A DNA stretch of 64,000 nucleotides. It comes from Callipepla californica brunnescens (lineage: Eukaryota > Chordata > Aves > Galliformes > Odontophoridae). Position numbers and translations under genes: made by a program. The stretch is from assembly GCA_023055505.1 (NCBI GenBank), contig JALIRH010000027.1, forward strand, positions 1,314,501 through 1,378,500, read 5' to 3'. Below, piece after piece: positions 23,978 through 36,545 of the stretch (position 1 is the stretch's first letter; every line of letters begins with the position of its first letter). The notes under the pieces were generated by a model. That model had not been told where the DNA came from. It saw only the letters and a list, made by a program, of their open reading frames with translations, and ran no database searches.

Positions 23978-26900
23978 TTTTTCTCTGCTTCAGTATCCAT
24001 CTTTATCATATTTATCAATGCCTAAATGCTTTCATTTGAAACAAAGAGGTCTGTCTGCCATGCTAAATTCACTTGTTGTAAGAAACAGGAGTGAGTGGGA
24101 TTCACTGGGAGCAGTGAAAGAAGAGTTCCTCATTTCGCTGCAGGGAGATGGGATGCAGGCATCACACACAGCAAAAGGATGAGAGTGCTTGAATTCATTT
24201 TTGGAACAGTCCATTCAAACACATTACTGGAGTACAACTGAATACATAAATGATTCTTTCATCTGAGATTCCTAGTCTTAATTTTTTTTTTACTTACTGT
24301 AATGCATCATTCCTAATTAGAGGGCATAAGACCATCTAAGTTGTGCATAAAAAATATATAGAAACATCATTAGTGAAATGTTCAGTTTTTATGCACTTCT
24401 CCGTAGAATGTGTTCCCTCTTCTGAACATGAAAGCACTCCCAGATGTGAGATGTAACTGCTGTATCTAAGCCTTCTGCCAATGGATCTTAAATTTTCCTG
24501 TAGCATGCATCACCAATAGAGGCCTTGAATCTACACTTCTTAAGAGCAGCATATTGAGTTTGATGGCTGCTACGTTCCTGAAGGGAGACATTTAATGACT
24601 TCTGTACCATACCTACTTTACTACGTTAAAATGTTTAATTATATAGAAATATTGCTTTTGGTTGTTCTGATCTTAATGGCTCACATCTGCAGAGGCAGAT
24701 GATACCTGAGGAAATAAAGCTGGCACACAAAGGAGCCCATTTCCTGCAGAAAGAACAGAGCTTCTCATATCTGATTTGTAAGACTGGGTTAAGTACTTGC
24801 TGCTGGTAAGGAGCTGGCATTGCTTACTCTAGTGCTCAACAGAGGACCAGGATTAGAAGAAATGTTATTTATGAAGCTTTTTGCTTTTTTTTCCGTGTTA
24901 ATAGAAAGTCCTCTGTGAAGGGGAAGACTGCTGTGTCTTGTGCACAAAAATAAAGATTGAACAAAACTTGCTGTAGATACATATAAAAAAAGAAAGCCTA
25001 GTGAAATATGTGAGGGATGTTGCAGGGAGAATACAACAGGAAAGAAGTCATGCAGGTACAGCGTTCCTTTGAGTTTTATGCATCTTTGGCACAGGCTTTT
25101 CTTTCTTTGTTTAATGGAATCTATGTCATTCTGTAAGGTTTTTCCTTCATGGCTCACCACAGTCATGCTGAAGTGCTCAGTTCTGATTGCTGCCTTATTA
25201 ACCAGCGCAGCCTCCTCACCAAGTAACTCTGGAGTTACAGCTACCGGTCAGATCCTAAGTCCTACGTTCTTGTCAGGAACCTTAAACGTGATTTGTGCTT
25301 ATTTCTCTCAGGCTTAAGAAGCCCAGATTTTCACTGGCACTGATAAGGACTTCTATGGAGAACATAGTGGTCCTGGGTCACCGTGGTGCTGCCCCTTGTA
25401 AGAGCTGTACCCAGCAGCACGAGCCCACCATCACAATGTTCCCGAAGGGCTGCACGGAGGTGTGTTCTCATGGCTCAGGATTGCTCTGAGGTTTACCCCA
25501 GGCCCACGTTCCAGCTGCCAGGCAGCACAGCTCTGGTTCCACAAGTGCCCTAGGGGTTCTTCTCGGTGAAACTGCCATGAGCAAGCAGGCTGACTTCCCC
25601 TCCCTTCCTCTCTGAAAAGTTCTGATGAACTGAGATGTGCTGACCCTGAAGAGATCTGAACGTATGTGAAAGGAGTACTCAAAGTGTGATCAGTGAATAC
25701 AATCCTGTCTTTCAATTTCCTTATGAATACTATAGGATAAAGGGAAGCGTGCTTTTATTCCTTGCCTTTTCTTTCTGTAACAGTAAGTTTTTGACTTCAG
25801 GAAGTGAAGCTCAAACTTATTTTATGCATTGCTTTCATCATCTACGTAGCCCCAGTCATCTCAAATGTGCCAGATTTACATCTCATGTAAATGCATAAAA
25901 ATAGGAGACTATATCCAAAGCTCTGGATAGAAGTCCCATTTCTTACAAATCAAGTGATATAATTTTTCAAAAGGGTTCGATACAAAGTGGTAGTGGCATT
26001 CTTATCTTAGTAATTTAACAAGCTATCCTTTGCCCACCCTCTGTCACAGTGGGTGCCTCACTGACGCTGGGATGCAGTGGCACTTGGGCAGCACACTGTG
26101 AGCAGGGCTGGGGGCACCCAGCTCCTCCTGCAGCAACAGGAATGTTGCTTGAGTCCACTTAAGACTTATGGATTGCTACAGATCAATAGAGAAATTTTAA
26201 ACCACGTAAAATTTCTTTGCTTAAGGGCTAGGTCTATGCCCCAGACTGGATAATGGGGTGGGGAAAGCCTGTTGCAGAATCTGCTCGTGATAATCATATG
26301 CTCCCTTCGATGCCAAGTACACATTCTTGTTTTCAATGGCCTTTGGATCAGGCCCTAAATCTCATAGTAAAGAAATAGCACTTTGACTGTTCACATCAAA
26401 AGGATAATTCCAATTCATTAATGTTATTTTATTCAGTCAGAATCACTGATATGCAGCAGCTGCTTTGCAATCACTCGGCAGCACAAAGTGGCTGTAAACC
26501 TGGTGAGGGCAGGTTTGTGGCAGTGCATTGGCAGGGTGACACGACCCAGCCAACATACACAGGTAGATGTGGCCTCGTGTTAACTGTGATAAAGCACTAA
26601 TCAGAGATTACTTCTTATTCTTCTCGTGGGCATGTAATGTTGCAGCTAAGAGTTCTTAGGAAACGTAGTGCGAAGGTGGTGAAGAGGTGGTTTAAATCTT
26701 ACCCAGCGCATGCTGAATTTGAGAGAATTGTGGCAAGCATGTAGCTATAAAGTGTGCCTGCAATCGTTTTAGGAAAACAAAGAAGCAATAATGGAAATTC
26801 AGATTTGGTCAAACACCAACACCCCAACTCTCAATTGTAAATGATAGCTAGATCTTCAAACAGTTGCTTCCACAAAGCCTCCTCATTTACTAATATTGGT

Positions 26901-27129
26901 GCCTTAATTTCTGGCACACATCCTGGTGGGCTTTTGACCTCTGGTACACTTTGATTTGCTATTTTGGGAGGTAAAACAAATCTGTATAATACTTCAAAGC
27001 TTCATCCAGGAGTGGGGCTATACCTGCAAATAGTGCAGAAGTCTCACCCAGCAGGTGGAAATGTAGAAAAAGTTGTCAGAGGTTTGAAACTGTCTTTTCT
27101 CACTATTTATCTTTTAGCCATTCCATTTT

Positions 27130-27250
27130 CTATCCTGTATTCATATTTGGGCAAAATACCAAGTTTCTCTCTAGATTGAGTAGTTATATTTATATTGTCT
27201 GTAAAATAAGAAACAATACTGCTCTGCTTATTGAAGTTGTGAATGCACAG
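27130..27250 (-). repeat. Possible MIR-like fragment (antisense), weak
   Basis: A CAAGTTTCTCTC block near 27159 and a TCTGTAAAATAAGAAACAAT block near 27199-27218 follow the antisense MIR order (CAGTTTCCTC, then TCTGTAAAATGGGGATAAT). A degraded GTTGTGAATG block lies at 27236-27245. The match is loose and could be chance in AT-rich DNA. Confidence 0.3.
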
Positions 27251-28472
27251 AAAGCTGTGGTAATTCTGAAGATTCTGGAGTCCTGGTGTGGAATTTGATT
27301 CTCTAGAAATGGAAATAAGAGCTTACATGAAAGAAAGGCTTGTTCTTGCTGGGAGAGAAATCAGTTCATGGCTTTGGCCTAATATATCGAGAGGCAGAGT
27401 AACAGCATGAGTTGGAGAGGTTGATTATTCATATACAATGTACCACAGATGGTAAGGCTTTGGAAAATATCTTTCTTGCTTTTAAAACTCCTGTCTATGC
27501 ATTTTGGCTCTGAAGTTAGCAAGTCTATTGACTAACACGGTGGGTATGTACCAGAAGAAATCAGGTAGCTTAATTTTCTAGTGTCTGCGGTTAAATGCAT
27601 ATTTTTCAGCTCCCTGAGAAGTCACTTTGTAATGTGATATTGAGGGAACATAAGATCAGCAGGTGTTCCTGCAACTGATTTTGGTAAAGAAATAGAACAG
27701 AGAGAGCGAGTTGTCCTTCAAGCACATCATAGCGGCGTAACAGAGCACAAAAAACGTGGGCTGTGTAACACTGCTCTGGGTGGTAATGCAGCGGCTGTTT
27801 GGGGACTGAGCAGAGTCCCTCACACCCAGTAAGTGGCCCACGGCTTGTGCTAACATCACACACACTTTTCAGTGCTAATCATACCTGTAGAAACATCTTT
27901 GCTCCAGGAGAAAACATCTCCTTATCAACGGGCGTAATTCTGTTCAGCTTGCTCAGACAACCATCCCAGGAATGTAGTGTGGAACGTGGAGTTAAACCTT
28001 CACGCTGTGTTTGAGAACTGCCATCTTCTGAGGTACTTCTGCCTCCAACTGACCCCACCCGTGTGGGTAAAATACGATGTGTTAATTCTATTTCAAAGTG
28101 CTCCGTCAGTTCTATTGTAAGTTTTATTTCATTATTGTTTAAACCTTAGCACATAGGTTTATATATATTTTCTGTCCCGGTTTTCACAGAAACATATGGT
28201 ATATGTCTGACAATCGATCTGTCCTGAAGTGGCAAAGTAAAACACTTTTATTATAGCAAAAAATATTTAGAAAACTCCTGAGCTCTCCCTTTTGTGTACA
28301 AAATTGGCTTTTGGTGCAAAGCAAGTTTTATTGCTGCTTAAACTAGTATTGATCAAACTATCAAAGACTGTGTTATGGTTTGAGTGGTTGTTCTCAGAGT
28401 ACCTACAAGAATGATTTTTTTCTATCTAAATTCTGCAATCAATCCAATCAATCTGGATCATGTTGAATATCC

Positions 28473-28490
28473 TTTTTTTTTTTTTTTTTT
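28473..28490. repeat. Poly-T tract, 18 bases
   Basis: A pure T18 run is followed by AATAAATAAATTAAA. Read on the minus strand, this is not the arrangement of a poly(A) signal followed by a tail with a recognisable transcript body. Confidence 0.9.
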
Positions 28491-29591
28491 AATAAATAAA
28501 TTAAATGCAGTTACTTTTCCAACTTTTTATGAGATAAAGAGATAGCTCAATGTAGTGTGTTTAATTTCCTCTTCTGAAAATAATGAGTTGAAATGTTAGA
28601 AGCCTTTCTGCACACCTCCAGGGCAGTTCTACTTTTGATACTGAAGCTGCTGCATAATCCAGGCATTGTTAGGGACATCCTTAATAGTTGATAAGTTGTT
28701 TCTTAATTTAGAGGTTTGGTAATGCTTTTTATTAGTCCCAGGTGTGGACAAACTGGGGTATTACACGCTTAACCTGGAAATTTTGCTACATTCATTGTTT
28801 TATTTCTGGAAATATGATATGACAAAGGGTAAAATAAACACCTCACATGTGTCCTGGCTTCAGAAAACAGAACTTAATCTGCCTTCAGGTCACAGAATAA
28901 GTAACAATATATTCTCACTCAGGAAATAGGATTAAAAAAGTCTTCTTTATTTGCATTTCTCTTCAATGTTTTGAATAACTCTTCATGGAGGTGAATCCCA
29001 CCAATTGCAGGTGCAAAACATCCGTCGATTTTTGGGGGCCTAAATATGTACATCAGTTTTGAGCATTGCCCCTTGGCCCCAGCCTTCCTAAACCAAGAAC
29101 TGGGACTTCTTCCAGACACAGCTATGCCACGAGCAGACAAGCAAAATACCTGATGCACACAGCTTCTTTAGCCTTCTCTGTGCGATGTGGTTTGGTAGGC
29201 TGTGGACGGTGGCACATGTAGTCTTTGCCCTACTACACAAATGTTGTGACAAAAACTGGAACAAAAAATGACAAGTTTGTTGCTCGGCTCTGCTTAGCGT
29301 CAGGTTAGCAAAGTGACCTGCATGCTGTGGGATCAGATATTCCTGACACAGAACAGGTTCTGAATTCTTTACTCAATCAATTGATGCTTCCTGTGAGAAG
29401 ATGGATCAATTTTAGTGGAAGTATCATTGTCAGCGCATGATCAGTTAGACTCACGCTTTAGCATGACAGGAGTAAATGAAGAGAATACATAATGTATAGA
29501 CCTATATTCTGTCTAGAAAACCTTGAAGCAGCTTGTGTATTTTCTAGTACAATGTAAATGATTAAATCGTTGCATGTAAGAAACAAAAGCC

Positions 29592-29633
29592 TTTTTTTTT
29601 TTTTTTTTTTTTTTTTGAGTGAGAAATCTCACT
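29592..29633. repeat. Poly-T tract, 25 bases, with adjoining palindrome
   Basis: T25 at 29592-29616 is followed by AGTGAGA (29618-29624), AA, and the complement TCTCACT (29627-29633). No poly(A) signal lies in the complement next to the run, so a minus-strand processed pseudogene is unlikely. Confidence 0.85.
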
Positions 29634-30794
29634 GCTTAGATGTATATATGGTTTTAGAAGAGATTTAGAGAGCTTTTAGGCTCGAATCTCTGAGGTAAGC
29701 TCAGCAAGGCTTATTTCCAACCACAGCAAAACATGTGGGTTGGGGAAGAAGAGAGGTATTAATTACAGTTAAAAATCTGTGGAGAACTGTTTTCCAACGT
29801 AGACATACCAAGGTAAGAAAAGTGAACTGAAAACGTTGCAGTTTCTACTGTTTCAATTTGAGATGCTACCATGCATCTTGAAAAAATGATGAGGCCACTT
29901 CTGGAGGGCTGCTGGGGCCGGTGTGTGTGGGAAGTGCCTGTTGCCCCACGAGCTGTGCTTTGTATTGCTTCAGGAAAATGGGAACGCTTTCTGATGGACC
30001 CCAGTGTGATGGGCTGAGTCCCAGTGCTGAACCCTGACCTCTGCTAGTTGTCTTCAGGAATGCTTTCTAGGATTGGTAAAATTTTGTGATGCGAGGACTG
30101 TAGATAATTACTGGATAAATATTGGCATGAATTACCCAGTGCACTTTTAGTACTTGATTAATGGAGTGAATAAAGCTACTGCGATGTATTAATGTTTGCA
30201 GCTGTAGACCTTGAAAAAGGAAATGAAATATATATTACCCAAATAGAATTAGCAGGAGAATTCACTTAAGAGAATTGTGTAACTGCAAGGGGGAGCTCAT
30301 GTGGCCTGCGTCCGATTTCCTTTTATCCCTCAGAGCAAATGCAGCCTCCCTTTTCTCACATACGGAGGGATAAGTAGGGAATTATGCCCAATAGTGCCAG
30401 ATGGAGATGTGCCCCAGAATGTGAGTTTGAGGAACAAATAATTGAACTAAAATAGCTCATGCTTATTGTTAAGGGGAAATGCCTGTGGTTAATGTACTAG
30501 ACACTGTTTTCTCCCTTGTGTAAAACTTGAGGCAAAAGTAGTGAGAAAAGATCCTGTGGTTGTTCACTGTGCATGTCATTATACACAGAGGGTTCGTTTC
30601 ACCAAATTTACATCCAAATGACCTGAAAATCAACTCTCTTCCGACTGTCTCTGCGTCTTTTCCCAGACAGATCCGCAAACTGCAGATTTAGTAAGGAAAA
30701 TATGCAAATATTTGTTGAGGGGAACAAATGTGCTCTGTTTATTTTCTGTACTAAATTGAATTTGCTGAAGATTTAACGGAGCAAAGCAGCACCT

Positions 30795-31010
30795 GCTAGT
30801 CTGATATTCCATTAATATCAGTCATGCAGAGTGGGGGCCCTGCTTAATGGCTAGGTTGCTGTTTGCCTGTGCTCTGTAATTGAGATGCAATAGCTCTACT
30901 CCCTGCCTTGCTACGGAAGCACTATGTTTTGTTAATCACTAGCTCATTATGTTTGGATTGCTATTCAATAATCTATTTGATATAGGGTGTGACTGACAAA
31001 TGAAAGAACA
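30795..31010. promoter_or_regulatory. Candidate conserved noncoding element, weak
   Basis: The block opens with a perfect 8-bp inverted repeat (CTGATATT 30801-30808, AATATCAG 30814-30821, 5-base loop). It contains several TAAT/ATTA-type cores and a TGTAATTGAGATGCAATA stretch typical in style of developmental enhancers. It is not explained by any repeat or open frame. Conservation has not been tested, so the regulatory reading is inference. Confidence 0.2.
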
Positions 31011-34000
31011 AGGTTAAGTCTGGTAACACATTTGCTCCTGACTTTTGGCTTCTGCAAAATCAACACAAAAGCAGATATTAACCTCTGCTCTGAGGAGGAA
31101 GAATTATACTTTTGCTTTGCTACTAAATTGGCCTATAATAATATAAATACAAGAAAGAGCTTGTGTTTAAAGCACTCCCAGGGGTGCTGGCTTCTACTCC
31201 TGTTTCATAGTGCTCAGTTGAAAATTTCTTTTAGTTTTCAGTGTGAGAAGAGAGGTTTTTTCTCTGCAGTGATGTCACGCATTGTTCAAGTGTCCTGGAG
31301 GAGAGGTTTTTTTTGATCAGTCATGTCCCTAACTGTAACTGTAACCTCCAGGTGGTATGGCTTGCCATAATAGCTTGCCCTCTGGTAAACTCGCTCAACT
31401 TCTGCTCCATTTGGTTTTTATTTATGAGTATATGGTGTAGATGGAAGATAGTTTTGCCATGCGCCCACCACCAGTGCTGACTTGTTCCTGACACTGGTGG
31501 TACTGGGGAGCACGAGGATTCCTGGTCCCCATGGAGGGTTGGTGCTCAGCAGCTGCTCCCGTGGCAGGTCAGCACACAGGTATTGTTACGGTGGCAGAGG
31601 ATGGAGTGAGGGAAGGAGGAAGAACCACCAACCTAATTATTAAGAGATAATGGGAATAATTTATTTTCTTTACAGTCTGTTTAAATTTTCATTAAACTTG
31701 AGTCCTTTCTCTCAGGTCTGGGTTGCTGTGTAGTTACAGTCAGCTGTGTCACCGGGAAGGAAATCTCATTTCTATGGAAATTAAAACCAGATCTTCAATC
31801 CAGGATTAAAGTAGAAATACATCTTTGTTTCAGAGTCTGCTACAGGAAATTGTCTTTATTTAAAGCTGTATTTCCAACCTTTTATGTTAATTACATTTTT
31901 TTGGGTGACGACACTACGAAAATGAATAGTATATTCAAAAAAGATTCCTCCAATGTATTTGATTCGCTATCGCTATTTACACTTGGCTAATAAAAATTAA
32001 TTCTTGCCATCACCCGAGGCTCCATCCTATGTAGGAGTCACCAGTGAACTCCAGAGCACTTCCATTGCAATGGCACCACTGGCACTGAAATCGCTGCGTC
32101 GCCTGGTTTGCTGGTCATGGCAGCAGTGGGAGTTTTCTGTGGGTTATTTCTGATGACTGTGTATTGTGGAGCCATGAGTAATGGACACAATGCAAACAAA
32201 GCATGGCAGGTGGTGGGCAGTGTTTGCCTGTTAGTGGTAGTTTCAGGCATGGGAAGTTGCATGTACTGCTCCCCAGTGCTTCAAAATATAAAGATTATAT
32301 ATGTATAAGTATATGTAACTCAAAAGAAAAGGCAGCAGGGAGAGCAGACAAACGATCTCCCCATTTATTAGTGTGATGCTTTGCTCTGAGTTGGGCTCAG
32401 CTGCCTGATACAGAGTGCTTGACTTGAAGTGCACCAAGGGCTCTGGCTGCCTCTCGAGGCATTAGTTTCTCTTCTGGAGGACACATTATCAGAAACCCCA
32501 AAGAAAACACCAGGAGTGGATGAGAGAGCACTTACCTTATTATGGGTGCAGCCAGATAAATAAATATAGTGCATGTTTGGGTTAGAGGAGGGAAGAAAGG
32601 TAATTTGTTTAACAAATAAAGTGCAGAAATAGACAAAACAGGACCATAAGCCATTAAAGGCCTTGCAGTTCTGATATTCAGAAGCTTCCCAGGTGGGTAC
32701 TGCTGTGCTTTCTATTAAGTTGTCATCATCTCTGAAGTCAGGTGCTTGTCTTAAGATGAATGCTGGTTACAGTTGTTCTTAAGTGGGCTTTCGCCAGGTC
32801 TGTTCTGAACAGCAAAGCAGTTCACTCTACTAACAGCTGGTCTCCAGCTAAGCAGCACTAGTAAATGCATGTCTAAATAAAATAAACAGAATGCATTGTT
32901 GCTGAATTTGTGTGTTAAACAGCAAGCATCGGTGCCTGCACTGTAAAATTGGTAGAAAATGGCCAAGTGCATTCCTTTCCTCATTAATCCTGTGATATAC
33001 TGTGTGCATCCCCATGTCCAGCAGAACAGCTTGAGCCATGCTGTGTGGAGCCTCAGCTGAGGGCTTGCTGTGGGGCAGGCAGCCAGGCACCACGCTTGGG
33101 GTCTTGTTTGCAGGAGGAGCGTTGTGTTCACAGGATGGCCTCACTGTGTTGCTGGCTGATGATCATGTAAGTCTGGGCATATGTGTATGAATGTGTTCTT
33201 GTGTACAAGCTGAGTGCCATGGGTTGGCTGTGTTGCCTTCTCTGTGCCAACCTAACAGCTGAGCTGGCAGGTGGGGACCCACCTATGTCCAGGTCACTGC
33301 AGGCAGAAGTGCTGTGCTTTCTGATGGGCATTCCCTCCTCTTTGCTGTCCTGGAGATGGCACTGGTAGTAACATCACAAAGCACAGATAGAAAGAAGGAA
33401 GAATCCTGATTGCTTGCTGCCCTGGTCACTTTGTCTGACTCACTTGGGTTGTGAGTATGCCCTTGGTAAAAAGCCCATCTGAAAACTGCACTTAATTAGT
33501 TCAGTCCTTGGTCTGTGGTCTGGGTTTGGGCATGTCTGCTGAGGAGGGCTTTTTCTCTCTGTGTACTAACAACATGAAGAATCATATGAGCACTTTGCTC
33601 GCTGCTTGCCATCCTTGGTGGTCACTTATTGTTCTCCAGGTCTGTAATAATGAGAAGTGAAAGTCTTGAAGATAATTAGCAGAATAAGAGTGGAAGGAAG
33701 AGATGGGGCAGCATTGATCTGTATGATTGTATGCAACCATGTGAACAGGTGTATTCTGGGGCATAGATTTGTGTACATAATCACTTCAGGGACTTTATTT
33801 TCTTGTGTTTTGGGTTCTACAAAGCATTTCATTAACTACACCCTCAACTTTGTGCTACAGTACAACTGCTTGAGTAAATGTGCTAAGATGTAACTGCTGT
33901 TGGTAGGAAATGCACAGCATTGTTATCTCAGAACAGAGCCTCTCTACCCCAGTTGCTACAAGTGCTTTTATTTATTTATTTATTTATTTTTCTGAAAGCC

Positions 34001-36360
34001 ACTCTAGTTTCTGAGAAAGCTACAGTGGTGTGCAGGGGTTGTAACAGGAGAATGTTTGGAGCCCAGACCCTGCCTTCAAAAAGTTGTGCAGTATTTTTTT
34101 GGTTTGTTTAGGTTTGTTTCAGTGCTTGTAGCTCCTTTTCAAGACTAAATTTTTCATGATCACTTTCAGTTTTTACCTTCGTTCACCTTGCCCCTGAATG
34201 CTAGGCAGTTTTAATGGTAAACAAAGAAAAGATTTAGCAGGAGAGGAGGTCAAGGTTTTCTGGACAAGGTTGGAAACGAAAGATCACAAGTAAAGCCAGT
34301 GTAATGCACAGCCCTGGTTTATAGCTGGCAATATTTCTTCCAGCCTGTTCCTCTATGTCTCATCTAGAATTCTCCGCCATAGCAGAGCTCCCAGGTTCAC
34401 AGAATCATTTTACTTTCCAGAGGACTTAATACCTCTTTTAAGGCAGTCACACTTGCATTTTGTGGGAGCTGAGGTGCATACTGATGTACAAGACCTTGAT
34501 GGCTCTGTGAAGCAAGGGGTGTTGGTACCCAGAGTAATTCCTCCTTACCTCAGTTCATCTGTGTTCATACCAGAAAGAACTACATGCAACTGCTGGTTTT
34601 GTTCTGAGGCCTTCTGTTTCTGTAGGTCTTTATTCCTGGGAAGCTTTGTGCTAACTGCCAATGTGAGCAGTGTATTGTGTTCTCTCCAAGCCTGCTGAGG
34701 AGTGTTATGTTTGTATTAAATATTAATAATGTTCAATTCATAGCTTGATGTACAGTCTATGAAGTCATGATTTTTTTTCCTACATTAATAGCCTTCAAGA
34801 GAGCTCACATACCCACTAACTGTCATTACAGGCTGCTCCTGTGTTAGTGACTTCCCGTGTTACTTCAGTTGAACATGTTTAGGAGCTTTCCCTACTTGCA
34901 TTTGGATTCTTATGCTATCTTATACTCCTCATGTCCTCTAAATGCTGATCCTGAGACTTGTTTTTAGGAAAAAACATTGCCAGTAGAATTGAAGAAAGAA
35001 GGAAGGAAGTGAAGGTAGAAAGCTGGCCAAAGTAGCATTACACAGCGTTAGAACTGCACGGATTGGGATGGTGAAACATACCTAAGGTCTGAACAGCAAC
35101 AAAAAAAGATGGATCTTTTAAATTCTACAAAAATAGAGTGCAGAAGAGTTCACTTAGGAGTATTCCAAATTATTCCTTCAGATGGTTTTGTTGCCTTTTC
35201 TTCAATGAAAAAGCAGTAAGATTAGTATTTACAAAAGATGGAAGCCTCTGAATTTTCTTTCCACTTTGATTTTTAAGATATATATATGTAAGTTTATCCA
35301 TTTGATGACCTTTCAGTAAAAAACAAGATGAAACTACAACCTCTTCCTTTCCCACAAACAAAAAAACCCTGTCTTGTAACATAATTATTGCATTTTATTA
35401 TCTTCTTTTGAATCTCAATCATGTCTTTACTAGATGCCCATCGAATCATCATTATTCTAACAATTCAGTTTCACTAGGAACCTCTTGGAGCATTACACAG
35501 GCTTTTCTTTGCCATCTCTACCACTCTATAGGAATCATTTCTATGCAGAAATGTGCCAGATGACACAGCAGGCTGTTCCCTTGTGTGGAGAAAGTGAAAA
35601 GGTGACCTATACGCTGAAGGCTGAAGCAGGAATGAAAGCAAATGGAAAATGAACAGTGAAATCATGGAGTGGCTCTGTGCCTTGTTTTTCCTCAGGATTA
35701 ACTCTATGACATTACCTCCTTGGGTGCAGCCCGCAATGGGAAGGAAGTTTGCACTGTTGCATTCTTCCTCTTTACCCCTGCCCTTTGGGATATGGGGAAC
35801 ATATAGGGAAGAGGGGACCAAACCTGTGTTGACGTAAGTGGATTTGAAACGACATGCCAGTACAGGATGGCATGGAGGAGGAGGGCCTGGACTATTCACC
35901 AGCTAATTAATGATGTCTCAAAGGATCACTACTTACAGTGGCCTTTCCTGCAACTTTGCTTTTATGCAACCTGTTGCCAACACTGCAGCAGTGGAAATTG
36001 CTGACCTCTGTCTCAAAGCACCTTCATTTCAGATATTTCTAGACCCTTCTGAGTCTTAATTTTGTGGTAGTATAGACTACATCTCTGCTCATTGTAGGGA
36101 AAAAAAAAAAGATTTCAATTATTGGCAATTCTGTTTCTGCCCTACTAAATCACAGATTGGGACACTGAAAAGTGCCTGGATGGCAGAACAGAGCTGTCTA
36201 TGGTAATTTGCCTTTCTTATGGGTACTCTGACCTCCCCACACACTTACCCCGTTTACTTTTTAAATGACCATTTTAATCAGGCACACGTACATACAGAAA
36301 TGGGTGTGTGAATATCTAAATATATGAGAGAGGGAACTTCAGATGTTTTATCTTTCATTA
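31011..36360. other. Unique DNA, no gene recognised
   Basis: The region includes a (TTTA)n microsatellite at 33966-33990. Open frames up to 141 codons (minus, 35474-35899) and 126 codons (minus, 32751-33131) have compositions rich in Cys, Trp, Ser and Leu and no recognised domain. I see no transposon or RNA gene. Confidence 0.55.
33966..33990. repeat. (TTTA)n microsatellite
   Basis: About six uninterrupted copies of TTTA/ATTT end in a T run. It is a simple tetranucleotide repeat and likely length-polymorphic. Confidence 0.9.
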
Positions 36361-36545
36361 GTTAATAACAGCAGTAATGACCTCAGCAGCACAAGATGTC
36401 TTTTGCAAAATTAATAACCACATGAGGGTTAATGGCCCAAGGCGATGAACTCTCTCAGACAATCATTAATCTACCTTGATGATTATTGCTTCATTACTGA
36501 ACACTGAAGCCTCCTTGGTGTACCAGTGAATGCTTAATTTCAGCC
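36361..36545. promoter_or_regulatory. Candidate conserved noncoding element rich in TAAT cores
   Basis: About seven TAAT or ATTA homeodomain-type cores fall within roughly 140 bp (for example near 36363, 36375, 36411, 36429, 36466, 36484 and 36493), about three times what base composition predicts by my rough estimate. No repeat or open frame explains the block. The function is inference, and a multi-species alignment would be decisive. Confidence 0.25.

Larger units (their letters stand above)
22791..27129. other. Unique DNA, no gene recognised
   Basis: It holds two perfect hairpins (22965-22991 and 23349-23369), an 18/19-bp tandem duplication (23941-23977) and a GC-richer block at about 25380-25600 with several CpGs but well short of a CpG island. 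The 125-codon minus frame at 24789-25166 and the 94-codon minus frame at 25431-25715 show no domain, and I treat them as chance. Confidence 0.55.
27251..30790. other. Unique DNA with T tracts, no gene recognised
   Basis: Two long T homopolymers are present (28473-28490 and 29592-29616). Donor-like GTAAG sites near 29695 and 29812 lack convincing acceptors at exon distance. The remaining open frames are of chance length. I saw no RNA gene or transposon. Confidence 0.55.

Noticed and set aside
29592..29616. T25 as the reverse-oriented poly(A) tail of a processed pseudogene
   Set aside because: No poly(A) signal, transcript body or target-site duplication is visible beside it.
32751..33131. 126-codon minus-strand open frame
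   Set aside because: Overlaps a second open frame in another phase and has a Cys/Trp-rich chance-like composition.
35474..35899. 141-codon minus-strand open frame
   Set aside because: Pyrimidine-rich strand reduces stops; no recognisable domain or splice sites.
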